Shown: positions 45,993 through 55,173 of the stretch, piece after piece
Numbering within the stretch: position 1 is the stretch's first letter
How the letters are laid out: every line of letters starts with the position of its first letter
Source: Cellulomonas aerilata
Lineage (GTDB): Bacteria; Actinomycetota; Actinomycetes; Actinomycetales; Cellulomonadaceae
NCBI RefSeq assembly: GCF_007991755.1
Contig: NZ_BJYY01000016.1
Coordinates: 1-64,000 of the forward strand
DNA length: 64,000 bases
Direction: 5' to 3'
The notes under the pieces: generated by a model
What the model saw: only the letters and a program-made list of their open reading frames with translations
What the model was told of the DNA's origin: nothing
Databases searched by the model: none
Made by a program: the position numbers and the translations under genes

Positions 45993-47149
45993 GCATCCAC
46001 CTCCTCGGGATGGGGGCGCTCCGGCTGGGGCGGCAGGTGCGCCGCCGGGATGCGCAGGGTGAAGGTCGAGCCCTTGCCGGGCTGCGACCAGATGCTCACG
46101 TCCCCGCCGTGGTCGGCGGCGACGTGCTTGACGATGCTCAGGCCGAGCCCGGTCCCGCCGGTCTCGCGCGAGCGCGCCGGGTCGACCCGGTAGAACCGCT
46201 CGAAGACGCGCTCCTGCTCGTCGGGGCGGATGCCGATGCCCTGGTCGACGACGGCGATCTGCACCATGTCCCCGACCGCCCGCGCGCCGACGCCGACGTG
46301 CGTGCCCTCCGGGGAGTACCGGACGGCGTTGTCCAGCAGGTTGCGCACCGCGGTGACCAGCAGCGCGTGGTCGCCGTACACCTGCAGCCCCGGCTGCCCG
46401 CCGGCGTCCAGGGTGATCGACTTCGCGGTCGCAGCCGTGCGGGCGCGGTCGACGGCCTCGGCCAGCACGGCGGCGACGTCCACCAGCGCGGTCTGGCTGA
46501 GCGCGGCGACCTGGAGCCGGGACAGCTCGATGATCTCGTGCACGAGAGCCGACAGTCGCGCCGACTCCTGCTGCATGCGGCCGGCGAAGCGCCGCACGGC
46601 GTCGGGGTCGTCCGCGGCCGCCCCGACCGTCTCGGCGAGCAGGGACAGGGCCCCGACCGGGGTCTTCAGCTCGTGCGACACGTTGACGACGAAGTCCCGG
46701 CGGATCGCCTCCAGGCGACGGGCCTCCGTGCGGTCCTCGGCGAGCACGAGCACGTGCCGCGGCCCCACGTGCGCCACCCGCACCTGCAGCATGACGCGCG
46801 CCGGCCCGACCGGGCCGCGGGGCAGCTCGAGCTCCTCGTCGCGGATGACGCCGTCGCGCCGCACGTCCACCACCATGTCGCGGATCGCGGCGTGGGTGAT
46901 CCGGCCGTCCCGGACGACGCCCAGCGCGTAGGCGGGCGGGCTCGCGCGCACGACGACGTCGTCCTCGTCCAGCACCACCGCCGCGGAGCGGAGCGCGGCC
47001 AGCGTCCGCACGAGCCCGTCGGCGAGCTCGGGCTCGGGTTGCGCGAGGACGCCGCGCTGCGCACGCTCGCTGTAGCGGAACCCCACCCCGGCGGCGACGC
47101 CGACCAGCAGGCCGAGCAGGCCGGCGAGCACGAGCAGGGATCCGTCCAC
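45989..47149 (-). CDS. senX3: Phosphate sensor histidine kinase SenX3
   Basis: A 386-residue kinase with one N-terminal membrane segment (LLVLAGLLGLLVGVAAGVGF), a PAS-like region (about 55-145), HisKA with FVVNVSHELKTPVGAL and an HATPase with NLLDNAVRYSP, DQGIGI and GTGLGLSIVK. SenX3 responds to phosphate transport through PhoU and phosphorylates RegX3. GTG 47149 is chosen because TAACCT (47162-47157) ends seven bases upstream, a leaderless promoter; an ATG at 47167 lies upstream of that hexamer and would add six residues. It overlaps regX3 and is divergent from phoU. Confidence 0.94.
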   Translation of the reverse strand: MDGSLLVLAGLLGLLVGVAAGVGFRYSERAQRGVLAQPEPELADGLVRTLAALRSAAVVLDEDDVVVRASPPAYALGVVRDGRITHAAIRDMVVDVRRDGVIRDEELELPRGPVGPARVMLQVRVAHVGPRHVLVLAEDRTEARRLEAIRRDFVVNVSHELKTPVGALSLLAETVGAAADDPDAVRRFAGRMQQESARLSALVHEIIELSRLQVAALSQTALVDVAAVLAEAVDRARTAATAKSITLDAGGQPGLQVYGDHALLVTAVRNLLDNAVRYSPEGTHVGVGARAVGDMVQIAVVDQGIGIRPDEQERVFERFYRVDPARSRETGGTGLGLSIVKHVAADHGGDVSIWSQPGKGSTFTLRIPAAHLPPQPERPHPEEVDA

Positions 47150-47220
47150 GGGCGCCAGGTTACGCATGGACGGACGAGGATCCGGACGGCCGTTCGCGCG
47201 TCGGGCGTCGTGCGCGCAGT

Positions 47221-47249
47221 GTTCACCGTAGGGCGGCCGGACGTTCACC
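47221..47249. promoter_or_regulatory. PHO box between senX3 and phoU
   Basis: GTTCACC at 47221-47227 and 47243-47249 are 22 bases apart, two PHO-box units with a degenerate unit (GGCGGCC) between them at the 11-base register. It lies in the divergent senX3/phoU region and would let RegX3 control phoU, its own operon, or both. Confidence 0.65.
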
Positions 47250-47292
47250 TCGTCCTGCGAGGGTGGACGGCGATCCATGGAAGAGGGAGCAC

Positions 47293-47955
47293 ATGCGGGA
47301 GATCTTCGAGGCCGAGCTCAAGCAGCTCGGCGTGGACCTGGTGACGATGAGCCGCCAGGTCGAGGTGGCCGTCACCAACGCCGGCCGGGCGCTGCTGACC
47401 GGCGACGTGGCACTGGCCGAGTCGGTGATCGTGGCCGACGAGGCGATCGACGCGCTCGAGCGGGACCTCGACGAGCGGTGCGTGCTGATGATCGCGCAGC
47501 AGGCGCCGGTCGCGACCGACCTGCGGATCGTCATCTCGGCGCTGCGCATGAGCGCGACGCTGGAGCGGATGGGCGACCTCGCCCGTCACGTCGCGGAGGT
47601 CGCGCGCGCGCGGTTCCCGCGCAACGCGGTCCCCCACGCCCTGTCGGGCACCTTCGCCGAGATGAACGACGCCGCCGTGCGGGTCGCCGCCCGGACCACC
47701 GAGGTGCTGCTGACGCGGGACCTGGAGGAGGCCCGGGGCATCGAGCGGGACGACGACCTGCTCGACCGCCTGCACGAGGACACGTTCACGGCGCTGCTGG
47801 GCGGCAACTGGAACGGCAGCCCGCAGGAGACGGTCGACGTCACCCTGCTGGGCCGGTACTACGAGCGGTTCGGGGACCACGCGGTCTCCATCGCTCGACG
47901 GGTCACCTACCTGGTGACCGGGGACTTCAAGGACGAGGTCGTCCACCTGCGCTGA
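47293..47955 (+). CDS. phoU: Phosphate signalling protein PhoU
   Basis: PhoU links the Pst transporter to the SenX3 kinase and represses the Pho response when phosphate is plentiful. The 220-residue, all-helical protein has two PhoU repeats: first half FEAELKQLGVDLVTMSRQVE to QQAPVATDLRIVISALRMSA with ERMGDLARHVAEVA, second half ending in LLGRYYERFGDHAVSIARRV. Start ATG 47293 is preceded by a purine-rich AGAGGGAG; an in-frame ATG at 47263 precedes that site and is less likely. It is divergent from senX3 with a PHO box between. Confidence 0.97.
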   Translation: MREIFEAELKQLGVDLVTMSRQVEVAVTNAGRALLTGDVALAESVIVADEAIDALERDLDERCVLMIAQQAPVATDLRIVISALRMSATLERMGDLARHVAEVARARFPRNAVPHALSGTFAEMNDAAVRVAARTTEVLLTRDLEEARGIERDDDLLDRLHEDTFTALLGGNWNGSPQETVDVTLLGRYYERFGDHAVSIARRVTYLVTGDFKDEVVHLR

Positions 47956-47987
47956 ACCGCAGGGGTCGCGGGTCCGTTGGCCGCGAC

Positions 47988-48536
47988 ATGAGCGACACGA
48001 GCGACACGAGCGACACGAGTGACCTGGCCGACCACCCGTCCGCCGTCCGGCCCTCCGCGGTCCGCCAGCTCCGCCTGGTGGTGACCGCCGAGGACTGGGC
48101 GGCGGCCGTGGCGTTCTACCGGGACGCTCTCGGGCTGCCCGAGCTGGGCGCGTTCAGCGACCCCGACGGCCGGGTCGTCATCCTCGACGCGGGGCGGGCG
48201 ACCCTGGAGCTGACCGACCCGGCGCACGCGGCCTACGTCGACCGGGTCGAAGGCGTGCACCGTCCGGGTGCCGGGCCCGCGGGGCCCGCGGGACCGGTGG
48301 TGGCCGGGGCCGGGTCGGAGGTGGCCCCGGGGGCCCGGGTCCGGGTCGCGTTCGAGGTCACCGACGCGGTCGGTGCCACGCGGCGGCTGGAGGCGGCCGG
48401 CGCGCGGGTGGTCGCCGAGCCCGTCCGGACGCCCTGGGGCTCGCTCAACGCCCGGCTGGACGCACCGGCAGCGCTGGAGGTCACCCTCTTCGAGGAGCTG
48501 GGCGGGCCGGACGTCCCGGAGCCGCCCGGGTCCTGA
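47988..48536 (+). CDS. VOC (glyoxalase/bleomycin-resistance fold) family protein
   Basis: A 182-residue protein with paired beta-alpha-beta-beta-beta units: RLVVTAEDWAAAVAFYRDAL, then RVVILDAGRATLELTD, and the second unit VRVAFEVTDAVGATRRLEAA with NARLDAPAALEVTLFEEL. This is the vicinal-oxygen-chelate fold of glyoxalases, dioxygenases and binding proteins; the ligand is unknown. The start ATG 47988 opens with a nine-base repeat encoding SDT three times. A Gly/Pro linker joins the halves. It follows phoU by 32 bases but has no obvious ribosome site, and a functional link to phosphate control is not evident. Confidence 0.82.
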   Translation: MSDTSDTSDTSDLADHPSAVRPSAVRQLRLVVTAEDWAAAVAFYRDALGLPELGAFSDPDGRVVILDAGRATLELTDPAHAAYVDRVEGVHRPGAGPAGPAGPVVAGAGSEVAPGARVRVAFEVTDAVGATRRLEAAGARVVAEPVRTPWGSLNARLDAPAALEVTLFEELGGPDVPEPPGS

Positions 48537-48592
48537 GCCTGCGGAGGGGTCCGACGCCGACGCGGCCTGCCCCGAGCGACCGCCGGGACGAC

Positions 48593-48628
48593 GACGGGGT
48601 GCCGACGCATCCGCGTCGACACCCCGTC
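48593..48628. terminator. Bidirectional terminator between VOC gene and gpmA
   Basis: Arms 48593-48608 and 48613-48628 form a 16-bp stem with one imperfect pair and an ATCC loop, between convergent genes. Confidence 0.75.
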
Positions 48629-48659
48629 ACGGCGTCGTGGTGCCCCGGGTCGGCCTCGG

Positions 48660-49397
48660 TCAGCGGCCCTGGTTCGCGACCGCGGCGATCGCTGCGGCGG
48701 CGGCGTCGGCGTCCAGGTACCGGCCGCCGGGGAGGGTCGGGCGCAGGTCGTCGTCCAGCTCGTAGACGAGCGGGATGCCGGTCGGGACGTTGAGCCCGGC
48801 GATGGCCTCGTCGCTGACCGCGTCGAGGTGCTTGATGATCGCCCGCAGCGAGTTGCCGTGGGCCGCCACCAGCACGGTCTTCCCCGCCCGCAGGTCCGGG
48901 ACGACGGCGTCCTGCCAGTACGGCAGCGCGCGCTCCAGGACGTCCTTGAGGCACTCGGTCGCGGGCGTCGGCTCCCCGGCGTACCGCGGGTCGGCGTCCT
49001 GGGAGAACTCCGAGCCGGGCTCGATCGCGGGCGGCGGGATGTCGAAGGACCGGCGCCACAGCATGAACTGCTCCTCGCCGAACTCCGCCAGCGTCTGCTT
49101 CTTGTCCTTGCCCTGGAGGGCGCCGTAGTGCCGCTCGTTGAGCCGCCAGTGGCGCGCGACCGGGATCCAGTGCCGGTCGGCGGCGTCCAGCGCGAGGTTC
49201 GCGGTGGTGATCGCGCGGCGCAGCAGCGACGTGTGGACGACGTCGGGCAGCACGCCGGCCTCGGTCAGCAGGGTGCCGCCCCGCTTCGCCTCCTCGACGC
49301 CCTTCTCGCTCAGCGCGACGTCGACCCAGCCGGTGAACAGGTTCTTGGCGTTCCACTCGCTCTCGCCGTGGCGGAGCAGCACGAGGGTGTTGGTCAT
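48660..49397 (-). CDS. gpmA: 2,3-bisphosphoglycerate-dependent phosphoglycerate mutase
   Basis: GpmA interconverts 3- and 2-phosphoglycerate in glycolysis. The 245-residue histidine-phosphatase-fold enzyme has the phospho-His motif [51 protein letters not shown] and the second catalytic His in [15 protein letters not shown]. Start ATG 49397 is normal for the family; CAGGAT on the minus strand ends seven bases upstream and may mark a leaderless transcript, with a second ATG at 49406 less likely. senX3/regX3/phoU near gpm is a familiar actinobacterial neighbourhood. Confidence 0.97.
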   Translation of the reverse strand: MTNTLVLLRHGESEWNAKNLFTGWVDVALSEKGVEEAKRGGTLLTEAGVLPDVVHTSLLRRAITTANLALDAADRHWIPVARHWRLNERHYGALQGKDKKQTLAEFGEEQFMLWRRSFDIPPPAIEPGSEFSQDADPRYAGEPTPATECLKDVLERALPYWQDAVVPDLRAGKTVLVAAHGNSLRAIIKHLDAVSDEAIAGLNVPTGIPLVYELDDDLRPTLPGGRYLDADAAAAAIAAVANQGR

Positions 49398-49441
49398 GGC
49401 GCCCATCCTGCCGCAGACCGCGGGCCCCGCACCGCGTGAGG

Positions 49442-50602
49442 TCATCGCGCGGCGAGCGGGTCGGCGGCAGAGGCCGGCCCGGGCGCGCCGGCGGTCCGAC
49501 GCCGGTGGTAGGCGAGCGCCGCGATGCCGAGGGCCGGTCCCCAGACCGGGGCCGGGATGAGCAGCACCAGCCAGGGGCTGCCCTGGAGCGACATCATCAC
49601 CAGGCTGACCGACGCCGCGCACAGCACGGCCGACACGATCCCGGCCGGCACGACGGCCGCGGCGACCGGCACGGGTCGGCCCCGCAGGCCGGGGATCCAG
49701 CGGGGGAACACCTCGCCCCACCGGGAGATCAGCCCGACCGTCAGGACCGAGCCACCGAGCGCGGCCAGGCCGAGGAGCAGCCCGAAGACGCGGATGCCGC
49801 CGTCCAGGGCCTCCACGCCGCCCGGCGCGCCGAGCGGCCACGGGGTGAGCCAGGTCATCCGCACCAGGACGTAGGGCAGCGGGCACGCCGCCGCGACCCA
49901 GGTGGCGACCCGGCCCCGGCGCTGCCACGGGTCGGGCGCGATCGGTCCCACGGCGGCGCCCCGACGGGCGGCGGCCAGGATCAGCGCGCCGAACAGCACA
50001 CCGCCGAGCAGCATGACCGCGAGCACGAGCGGTCGCGGGCCGACCCGCTCGAGCCCGCCGCGGATCCCGCGCAGCATCTCGACCGTGGGACTGCCGATCT
50101 CCCCGGCGAGCACCCCGATCGTGATCGCCGCGCCGACGGCGGCCAGGGCGAGGAGGTTCCGCGGGCTGCGCCGCGCGCCGACGGCCAGCAGCACGACCAG
50201 GACCGGTGGCCCCGCGAGCGCCATCGCATACCCGAGGAAGCTGAGCAGCTGGACGTCCGGGACCAGCACGCCGAGCACGATCGTGACGACACCGCCGGCG
50301 GCGAGCAGCGGGCCGCGGGCACGGTCCCCGGCGCGGAGCCGTCCGAGCGCGATCGCGAGCGGCACGCCGAGCAGCCCCAGCACGAGGAGGGCGGCAGCCG
50401 CGGGTCGCGGCTCCACCAGCGCGAGCGGGGAGGAGGGCGTCGGCGAGATGCCGTCGTCCAGCACGTAGTCGCCGGGCCGGACCAGCCACCACAGCGCGAG
50501 CGCCGCACAGCCCGCCGACCAGGCGGCTGCGGCGGCGACGGTGCGTGGGTGGTGGTGCGGGCGGTGGGTCGGGAGCGGTCGAGGCCGCGTGTCGATGTCC
50601 AT
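49442..50602 (-). CDS. Polytopic membrane protein of unknown function
   Basis: A 386-residue protein with about nine to ten predicted membrane helices, for example [59 protein letters not shown] and [15 protein letters not shown]. The N-terminal head is His/Pro/Arg-rich ([13 protein letters not shown]). I do not recognise a family; similar proteins lie beside NarL-type two-component systems in actinobacteria. Start ATG 50602 is taken; GTG 50611 is an alternative. It is divergent from the kinase at 50734, with a 36-base dyad between them, so it may be the target of that system. Confidence 0.75.
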   Translation of the reverse strand: MDIDTRPRPLPTHRPHHHPRTVAAAAAWSAGCAALALWWLVRPGDYVLDDGISPTPSSPLALVEPRPAAAALLVLGLLGVPLAIALGRLRAGDRARGPLLAAGGVVTIVLGVLVPDVQLLSFLGYAMALAGPPVLVVLLAVGARRSPRNLLALAAVGAAITIGVLAGEIGSPTVEMLRGIRGGLERVGPRPLVLAVMLLGGVLFGALILAAARRGAAVGPIAPDPWQRRGRVATWVAAACPLPYVLVRMTWLTPWPLGAPGGVEALDGGIRVFGLLLGLAALGGSVLTVGLISRWGEVFPRWIPGLRGRPVPVAAAVVPAGIVSAVLCAASVSLVMMSLQGSPWLVLLIPAPVWGPALGIAALAYHRRRTAGAPGPASAADPLAAR

Positions 50603-50661
50603 GCCGTCCACGGTCCCGGCGGCGCCCGCCCGCCGGCATCGGGCCCCGGGATCGCCGTGCC

Positions 50662-50697
50662 GCGACCACGGGACCACTCGTCCGAGACCGTGGTCGC
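50662..50697. promoter_or_regulatory. 36-base dyad between membrane protein and NarL-type system
   Basis: GCGACCACGG (50662-50671) is the exact reverse complement of CCGTGGTCGC (50688-50697), with 16 bases between. It lies just upstream of the kinase promoter (-10 TAGGGT at 50722-50727) in the divergent region, a natural position for a NarL-type operator. Confidence 0.55.
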
Positions 50698-50733
50698 ATT
50701 CCCGCGCTCCGGGCGCGCTCGTAGGGTCGAGCC

Positions 50734-52056
50734 GTGGGCGAGGCGCGGCGGTGGACGGCGGCGGTCGGGGCGGTCCTGCGCCGACCGTGGATCGGCGACC
50801 TCGTGCTGGCGGTCGCCCTGGCGGCGGTGGTGAGCCCGACCTCGCTCGCCCTCGTCCGGGACGCGGGCACGGGGACGCTGGTCGGCACCGATCGGACGAC
50901 CGTGCTGGGGGGCGTGCTGGTGGGCGCGGTCGTCGTGCTGCACGCCGCGGTGGCGCTGCGGTGGTGGTCGCCCGTCGCGGTGCTCGCCGTGCTCGCGGCC
51001 GCGGAGCTGGCTCTGGCCCTGGCGCCCGCCCTCGTGCAGCCGGGTGCGGGACCGGCGTCCGCGGCGTACCCGGCCGTCCTGCTCCCCTCGAGCCTGGCGT
51101 ACCTGATCGGTGCGTACACGGTGAGCGCCCGGGCGGAGCGGCCCTGGCCGCTGGTGTCGCTCGTCGTCGGCCTGGTGGGCGCGGCGGTGACGGCGGGACG
51201 CTTCGCGCTCGGGCAGCGCGCGGCCGGCGCACCCCCGGACCCGGGCGAGCTCCTGCTGGTGAGCGGCACGCTCGTCGGTGCGGTCGTCGCCGCCTGGGCG
51301 CTGGGCCGGTTCCGTCGGGTCCGCGCCGACCAGCTCTCGACCCTGGCCGAGCGCGCCCGGGCGGCCGAGGCCGACCGGGACCGTCGTGACCGGCAGGCGG
51401 CCGCCGAGGAGCGGGCGCGGATCGCGCGGGAGATCCACGACGTCGTCGCGCACTCCCTCTCGGTCGTGGTGCGCCTGGCGGAGGGCGGCCGGTACGTCGC
51501 GACCCAGGACCCGGCGGTCGCCGCCCGCGCGCTGGGCACGATCGCCGACACCGGACGGGAGGCCCTGAGGGACATGCACGCCATGCTCGACGTGCTCGGA
51601 CCGGACGGTGGGGACGGCCCGGGCGCGGGGGCGGCCGGTGCGCCGCAGCCCACGCTGGACGACCTGCCGGACCTCGTGGAGCGGCTGCGCGGCTCGGGGC
51701 AGACCGTGGACCTGCGGGTGGACGGCGACCCGCGCCCGCTCGACCGGGCCGGTCACCTGGCCGCCTACCGCCTCGTCCAGGAGGCGCTGACGAACGTCGT
51801 CAAGCACGCCGGCCCGGACGCGCGGGCCGACGTCGTGCTGTCGTGGGCGCCGCACGCGCTGCACCTGCGCGTCTGGGACAGCGGCGGCCGGGTCGCGGCG
51901 TCACCGGGGCCGGCGGGCCGCGGGCTGCCGGGGATGGCGGAGCGGGTCCGGCGCGTCGGCGGCCGGCTGCACGCGGGCCCGGCCGGCACCGGCGGCTTCG
52001 TCGTCGACGCCGAGATCCCGGTGCCGCCCGCCGGCCGGACGGCGGGCACCCGGTGA
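50734..52056 (+). CDS. Sensor histidine kinase (NarL-partner, HisKA_3 type)
   Basis: A 440-residue kinase with an N-terminal membrane domain of five or six helices ([56 protein letters not shown]), a coiled linker, a HisKA_3 dimerisation helix with phospho-His in [19 protein letters not shown], and an HATPase ([14 protein letters not shown], then [11 protein letters not shown]). There is no extracytoplasmic sensing domain, so sensing is probably intramembrane. Start GTG 50734 lies six bases after TAGGGT, a leaderless promoter. Its stop overlaps the regulator start (GTGA). Confidence 0.93.
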   Translation: MGEARRWTAAVGAVLRRPWIGDLVLAVALAAVVSPTSLALVRDAGTGTLVGTDRTTVLGGVLVGAVVVLHAAVALRWWSPVAVLAVLAAAELALALAPALVQPGAGPASAAYPAVLLPSSLAYLIGAYTVSARAERPWPLVSLVVGLVGAAVTAGRFALGQRAAGAPPDPGELLLVSGTLVGAVVAAWALGRFRRVRADQLSTLAERARAAEADRDRRDRQAAAEERARIAREIHDVVAHSLSVVVRLAEGGRYVATQDPAVAARALGTIADTGREALRDMHAMLDVLGPDGGDGPGAGAAGAPQPTLDDLPDLVERLRGSGQTVDLRVDGDPRPLDRAGHLAAYRLVQEALTNVVKHAGPDARADVVLSWAPHALHLRVWDSGGRVAASPGPAGRGLPGMAERVRRVGGRLHAGPAGTGGFVVDAEIPVPPAGRTAGTR

Positions 52057-52724
52057 GCGACGTCATCCGCGTCGTGCTGGTCGACGACCAGGCGCTGATC
52101 CGGATCGGGCTCGCGATGATCGTCGACGCGCAGGACGACATGCGCGTGGTCGGCGAGGCCGCCGACGGGCAGCGCGCCCTGGACCTGCTGGCCACGACCG
52201 GCTGCGACGTCGTGCTGATGGACGTGCGCATGCCGCGGCTGGACGGGGTCGCGGCGACCGAGCGGCTGCTCGCCCGCGGCCCGCAGGCACCTCGGGTGCT
52301 CGTGCTGACCACCTTCGACCTCGACGAGCACGCCTTCGCGGCGCTGCGCGCGGGCGCGAGCGGGTTCCTGCTCAAGGACGCCCCCGCCCAGGAGGTGCTC
52401 GACGCGATCCGCACCGTGCACGCCGGGGACGCGGTCATCGCCCCCTCCACCACGCGCCGGCTGCTGCAGCACGTGGCCGCGGACCTGCCCACCGCGGCCG
52501 CGGACGACGCCCTGGCCGTGCTCACCGAGCGGGAGCGTGCCGTCATGATGGAGGTCGCGCGGGGGGCGACGAACGCCGAGATCGCGGCGCACCTGCACCT
52601 CGCCGAGCCCACCGTGAAGACCTACGTCGGGCGGATCCTCACCAAGCTCGACCTGCGCGACCGCGTGCAGATCGTCATCCGCGCGTACGAGACGGGGCTG
52701 ATCCGGCGCGGTGCGCCGTCGTGA
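52053..52724 (+). CDS. NarL/FixJ-family response regulator
   Basis: A 223-residue regulator with receiver motifs VVLVDDQALIRIGL, VVLMDVRMPRLDGV (phospho-Asp), LVLTTFDLDEHAF and GFLLKDAPAQE (Lys), and a LuxR-type helix-turn-helix LTERERAVMMEVARGATNAE with HLAEPTVKTYVGRILTKL. Start GTG 52053 overlaps the kinase stop, so the pair is co-translated. The dyad at 50662-50697 is a candidate binding site. The regulon is unknown, but the divergent membrane protein is the obvious first candidate. Confidence 0.94.
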   Translation: MSDVIRVVLVDDQALIRIGLAMIVDAQDDMRVVGEAADGQRALDLLATTGCDVVLMDVRMPRLDGVAATERLLARGPQAPRVLVLTTFDLDEHAFAALRAGASGFLLKDAPAQEVLDAIRTVHAGDAVIAPSTTRRLLQHVAADLPTAAADDALAVLTERERAVMMEVARGATNAEIAAHLHLAEPTVKTYVGRILTKLDLRDRVQIVIRAYETGLIRRGAPS

Positions 52725-52754
52725 CAGACCGGGCGCGGCCGTCCCCCCGCGGCG

Positions 52755-53870
52755 TCAGCCCACCACCGGCACCACGCACGCGGCGGCCGGGACGTCGGCC
52801 GTGCCGAGCACCCGTCCGCCGTCGCCGACGGCGTGGGACGGCGCCAGCGGCACGACGGCGACGCGTCCGCCGACCTGGTCCGCGACGAGCGCGAGGTCGC
52901 CGTGCACCGCGAGGTGCCGCGGCCACGCGCCGCCGCTGGTGACCTCCCGGGCGTCGCCCGGCAGCCCGGTGGCCGGGTCGCACGCCAGGACGACGAGGAC
53001 GTCGGGGCCGCGGACCGCGACGACCAGCCGGTCCCCGTCGAGCACCACGTGCGAGGGCAGCGGCGTGCCGTCCGCGTACGGGGCGGACTCGGCGGTGAGC
53101 GGCGTCCGGGTCAGCGCGACGGTCCGCACCGGCTCGGCGGTCGCGGTGGTGGGGTCCCAGCGCAGCACGTGCACGGCGCCGTCGAGCTCGCCGACCACGT
53201 GGAGCAGGTGCCCGCCGGCACCGTCCCCGCCGACGGCCAGGTGCCGCGGCCCGGTGCCCGGCGGCAGGTGGGCCGCCACGCCGTCGTCGGTCAGCAGCCC
53301 GTCGCCACCGCGGCGCAGGCGGCGCACGTCGTCGGTCCCGAGGTCGCAGACCAGCAGGTGGGCGCCGCCCGGGGCGGTCGCGGCGAAGTGGGCGTGCGGG
53401 CCCTCCTGCCGGTCGGCGCGCGGGCCGGAGCCGGAGTGCCCGAGGGACTGCACCGCCCCGCCCGCGGCCAGGACGGGGCCGGCGAACCGGCCGTCGGGGT
53501 CCAGCGGCAGCACGCCGACGGTGCCCGAGCCGTAGCAGGACGTGTACAGCGTCCGCGCGTCCGGGGCGAGCAGCACGTGGCACGGCCACTCGCCGCCGGC
53601 CCCCACGGTGGCGATCGGGTCGAGGCCGTCGGGGGTCACGGCGAACGCGGTGACGGTGCCCGGGTCCGCCTCGGCGACCGCGTACAGCACGCGGCCGGAG
53701 GGGTGGGTGGCCAGGAACGTCGGCGCCGGGGTGCGCGCCACGAGCCGGGCGGCGCAGAGCCCGCCCGTCACGGGGTCGAGGTCGACCCGCCAGATCCCCT
53801 CGCCCTGCCCCGTCGCCGTCCCCGCCCCGGCCGCCGGGTAGGTCCCGACCCACCACGCCGTGGTCGTCAT
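52755..53870 (-). CDS. Lactonase-family beta-propeller protein
   Basis: A 371-residue, cytoplasmic, seven-bladed propeller of the 6-phosphogluconolactonase (YbhE/Pgl) family. Blade-like repeats are visible: PTFLATHPSGRVLYAVAEAD, ECHV-type strand PCHVLLAPDARTLYTSCYGS, PHAHFAATAPGGAHLLVCDL, GPRHLAVGGDG and PRHLAVHGDLALVADQ. Some members hydrolyse 6-phosphogluconolactone; others act on muconolactone-like compounds, so the substrate is uncertain. Start ATG 53870 is the first residue of the propeller. It lies downstream of the mms sugar-transport operon on the same strand, beyond a strong terminator. Confidence 0.85.
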   Translation of the reverse strand: MTTTAWWVGTYPAAGAGTATGQGEGIWRVDLDPVTGGLCAARLVARTPAPTFLATHPSGRVLYAVAEADPGTVTAFAVTPDGLDPIATVGAGGEWPCHVLLAPDARTLYTSCYGSGTVGVLPLDPDGRFAGPVLAAGGAVQSLGHSGSGPRADRQEGPHAHFAATAPGGAHLLVCDLGTDDVRRLRRGGDGLLTDDGVAAHLPPGTGPRHLAVGGDGAGGHLLHVVGELDGAVHVLRWDPTTATAEPVRTVALTRTPLTAESAPYADGTPLPSHVVLDGDRLVVAVRGPDVLVVLACDPATGLPGDAREVTSGGAWPRHLAVHGDLALVADQVGGRVAVVPLAPSHAVGDGGRVLGTADVPAAACVVPVVG

Positions 53871-53917
53871 CGCGGGCTCCGCTCCCCCGGCCGTGCCGGA
53901 CGTCGTCGTCGGACGTG

Positions 53918-53960
53918 CCACGGCCCCCGGCACCGCGCAGGGCGGTGCCGGGGGCCGTGG
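53918..53960 (-). terminator. Strong terminator after the mms operon
   Basis: Arms 53918-53936 and 53942-53960 are perfect 19-base reverse complements around a five-base loop, immediately after the permease stop. It separates the transporter from the lactonase gene. Confidence 0.85.
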
Positions 53961-53976
53961 GCCGTGCGTGCTGCGG

Positions 53977-55173
53977 TCAGCGGCCGCGGCGCTTGCTGAG
54001 CAGGTCGAACGCGACCGCCAGCAGGAGCACCAGGCCCTTGATCGCCTGCTGCCAGGCGGGGTCCACGGACATGATCGACAGGCCGATGTTGAGGACGCCC
54101 ATGATGAGCGCGCCGACGATCGCGCCGGACACCCGGCCGACGCCACCGGTCACGGCGGTGCCGCCGATGAAGCAGGCGGCGATCGCGTCGAGCTCGAAGT
54201 TCTGACCGGCCGCGGCCACGGCCGCACCCGCCCGGGACGTCGTCACGATGGCCGCGACGCCGGCGAGGGCGCCCATGTTGACGAAGATCCAGAAGTTGAC
54301 CCGGCGCGTGTCCACGCCGGACAGGATCGCCGCGTGCAGGTTGCCGCCGATGGCGTAGATGTGGCGGCCGAACACCGTGCGGCCCATGAGGAAGCTGTAG
54401 GCCACGATCAGCACGCCGACGATGACCAGCACGATCGGGGTGCCACCGGCGCTGCCGGCGAGGATCCACGCCAGGGCGCCGATCAGCACGGAGATCACGA
54501 CGATCTTGGCGACGAACGCGCCGAACGGCTCGACGTGCAGCTCGTGCCGCAGCAGCGTCCGGCGGGCGCGCAGCTGGCTCAGGACGATGGCGGCGATCGC
54601 GATGCCGCCGATCGCCAGCGTGACGACGTCCCGGTTGGCGACGAACCCCAGGAAGTTCGGCAGCGAGCCGTTGGAGATCTCGACGAACGCGCCCGGGAAG
54701 CTGGACACCGTCACGCCGACGAGCAGGATGGCGAACCCGCGGAAGATGAGCATCCCGGCGAGGGTGACGATGAACGCGGGGATGCCGACGTAGGCGACCC
54801 AGAACCCCTGCCACGCGCCGACGACCGCGCCGAGCACGATGCCCAGCAGGACGGCGAGGAGCCACGGCAGGCCGGCGTCCTTCATCGCGAGGGCGCTCAC
54901 GCCGCCGATGAACGCCACCAGCGAGCCGACCGACAGGTCGATGTGGCCGGCGACGATGACCATGACCATGCCGATGGCCAGGATCATCACGTAGGCGTTC
55001 TGCTGCACCAGGCTCGCGACGTTGTTCGGCAGCAGGAGCTTGCCGTCGGTGAGGACCTGGAAGAGCAGGACGATCACCAGCAGCGCACCGATGATCCCGT
55101 ACTGGCGGACGTTCCCGCCCAGGCTCCGGCGCAGGCCGCCGGCCTTCGCGACGCTCGGCTTGGTCGTGGTCAT
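53977..55173 (-). CDS. mmsB: Multiple-monosaccharide ABC transporter permease (MmsB/GguB type)
   Basis: A 398-residue permease with about ten helices and the RbsC/XylH-type core: [20 protein letters not shown] (the conserved GHIDLSVG turn), [40 protein letters not shown] and [20 protein letters not shown]. It probably works as a homodimer with the ATPase MmsA and binding protein ChvE. Start ATG 55173 overlaps the mmsA stop (ATGA). Neighbouring xylAB and the shared operator point to xylose, and possibly other sugars, as cargo. Confidence 0.93.
   Translation of the reverse strand: MTTTKPSVAKAGGLRRSLGGNVRQYGIIGALLVIVLLFQVLTDGKLLLPNNVASLVQQNAYVMILAIGMVMVIVAGHIDLSVGSLVAFIGGVSALAMKDAGLPWLLAVLLGIVLGAVVGAWQGFWVAYVGIPAFIVTLAGMLIFRGFAILLVGVTVSSFPGAFVEISNGSLPNFLGFVANRDVVTLAIGGIAIAAIVLSQLRARRTLLRHELHVEPFGAFVAKIVVISVLIGALAWILAGSAGGTPIVLVIVGVLIVAYSFLMGRTVFGRHIYAIGGNLHAAILSGVDTRRVNFWIFVNMGALAGVAAIVTTSRAGAAVAAAGQNFELDAIAACFIGGTAVTGGVGRVSGAIVGALIMGVLNIGLSIMSVDPAWQQAIKGLVLLLAVAFDLLSKRRGR

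Noticed and set aside
54422-54793. Plus-strand ORFs within the mms operon
   Set aside because: They are Thr/Arg/Ser-rich shadows of the permease and ATPase genes.
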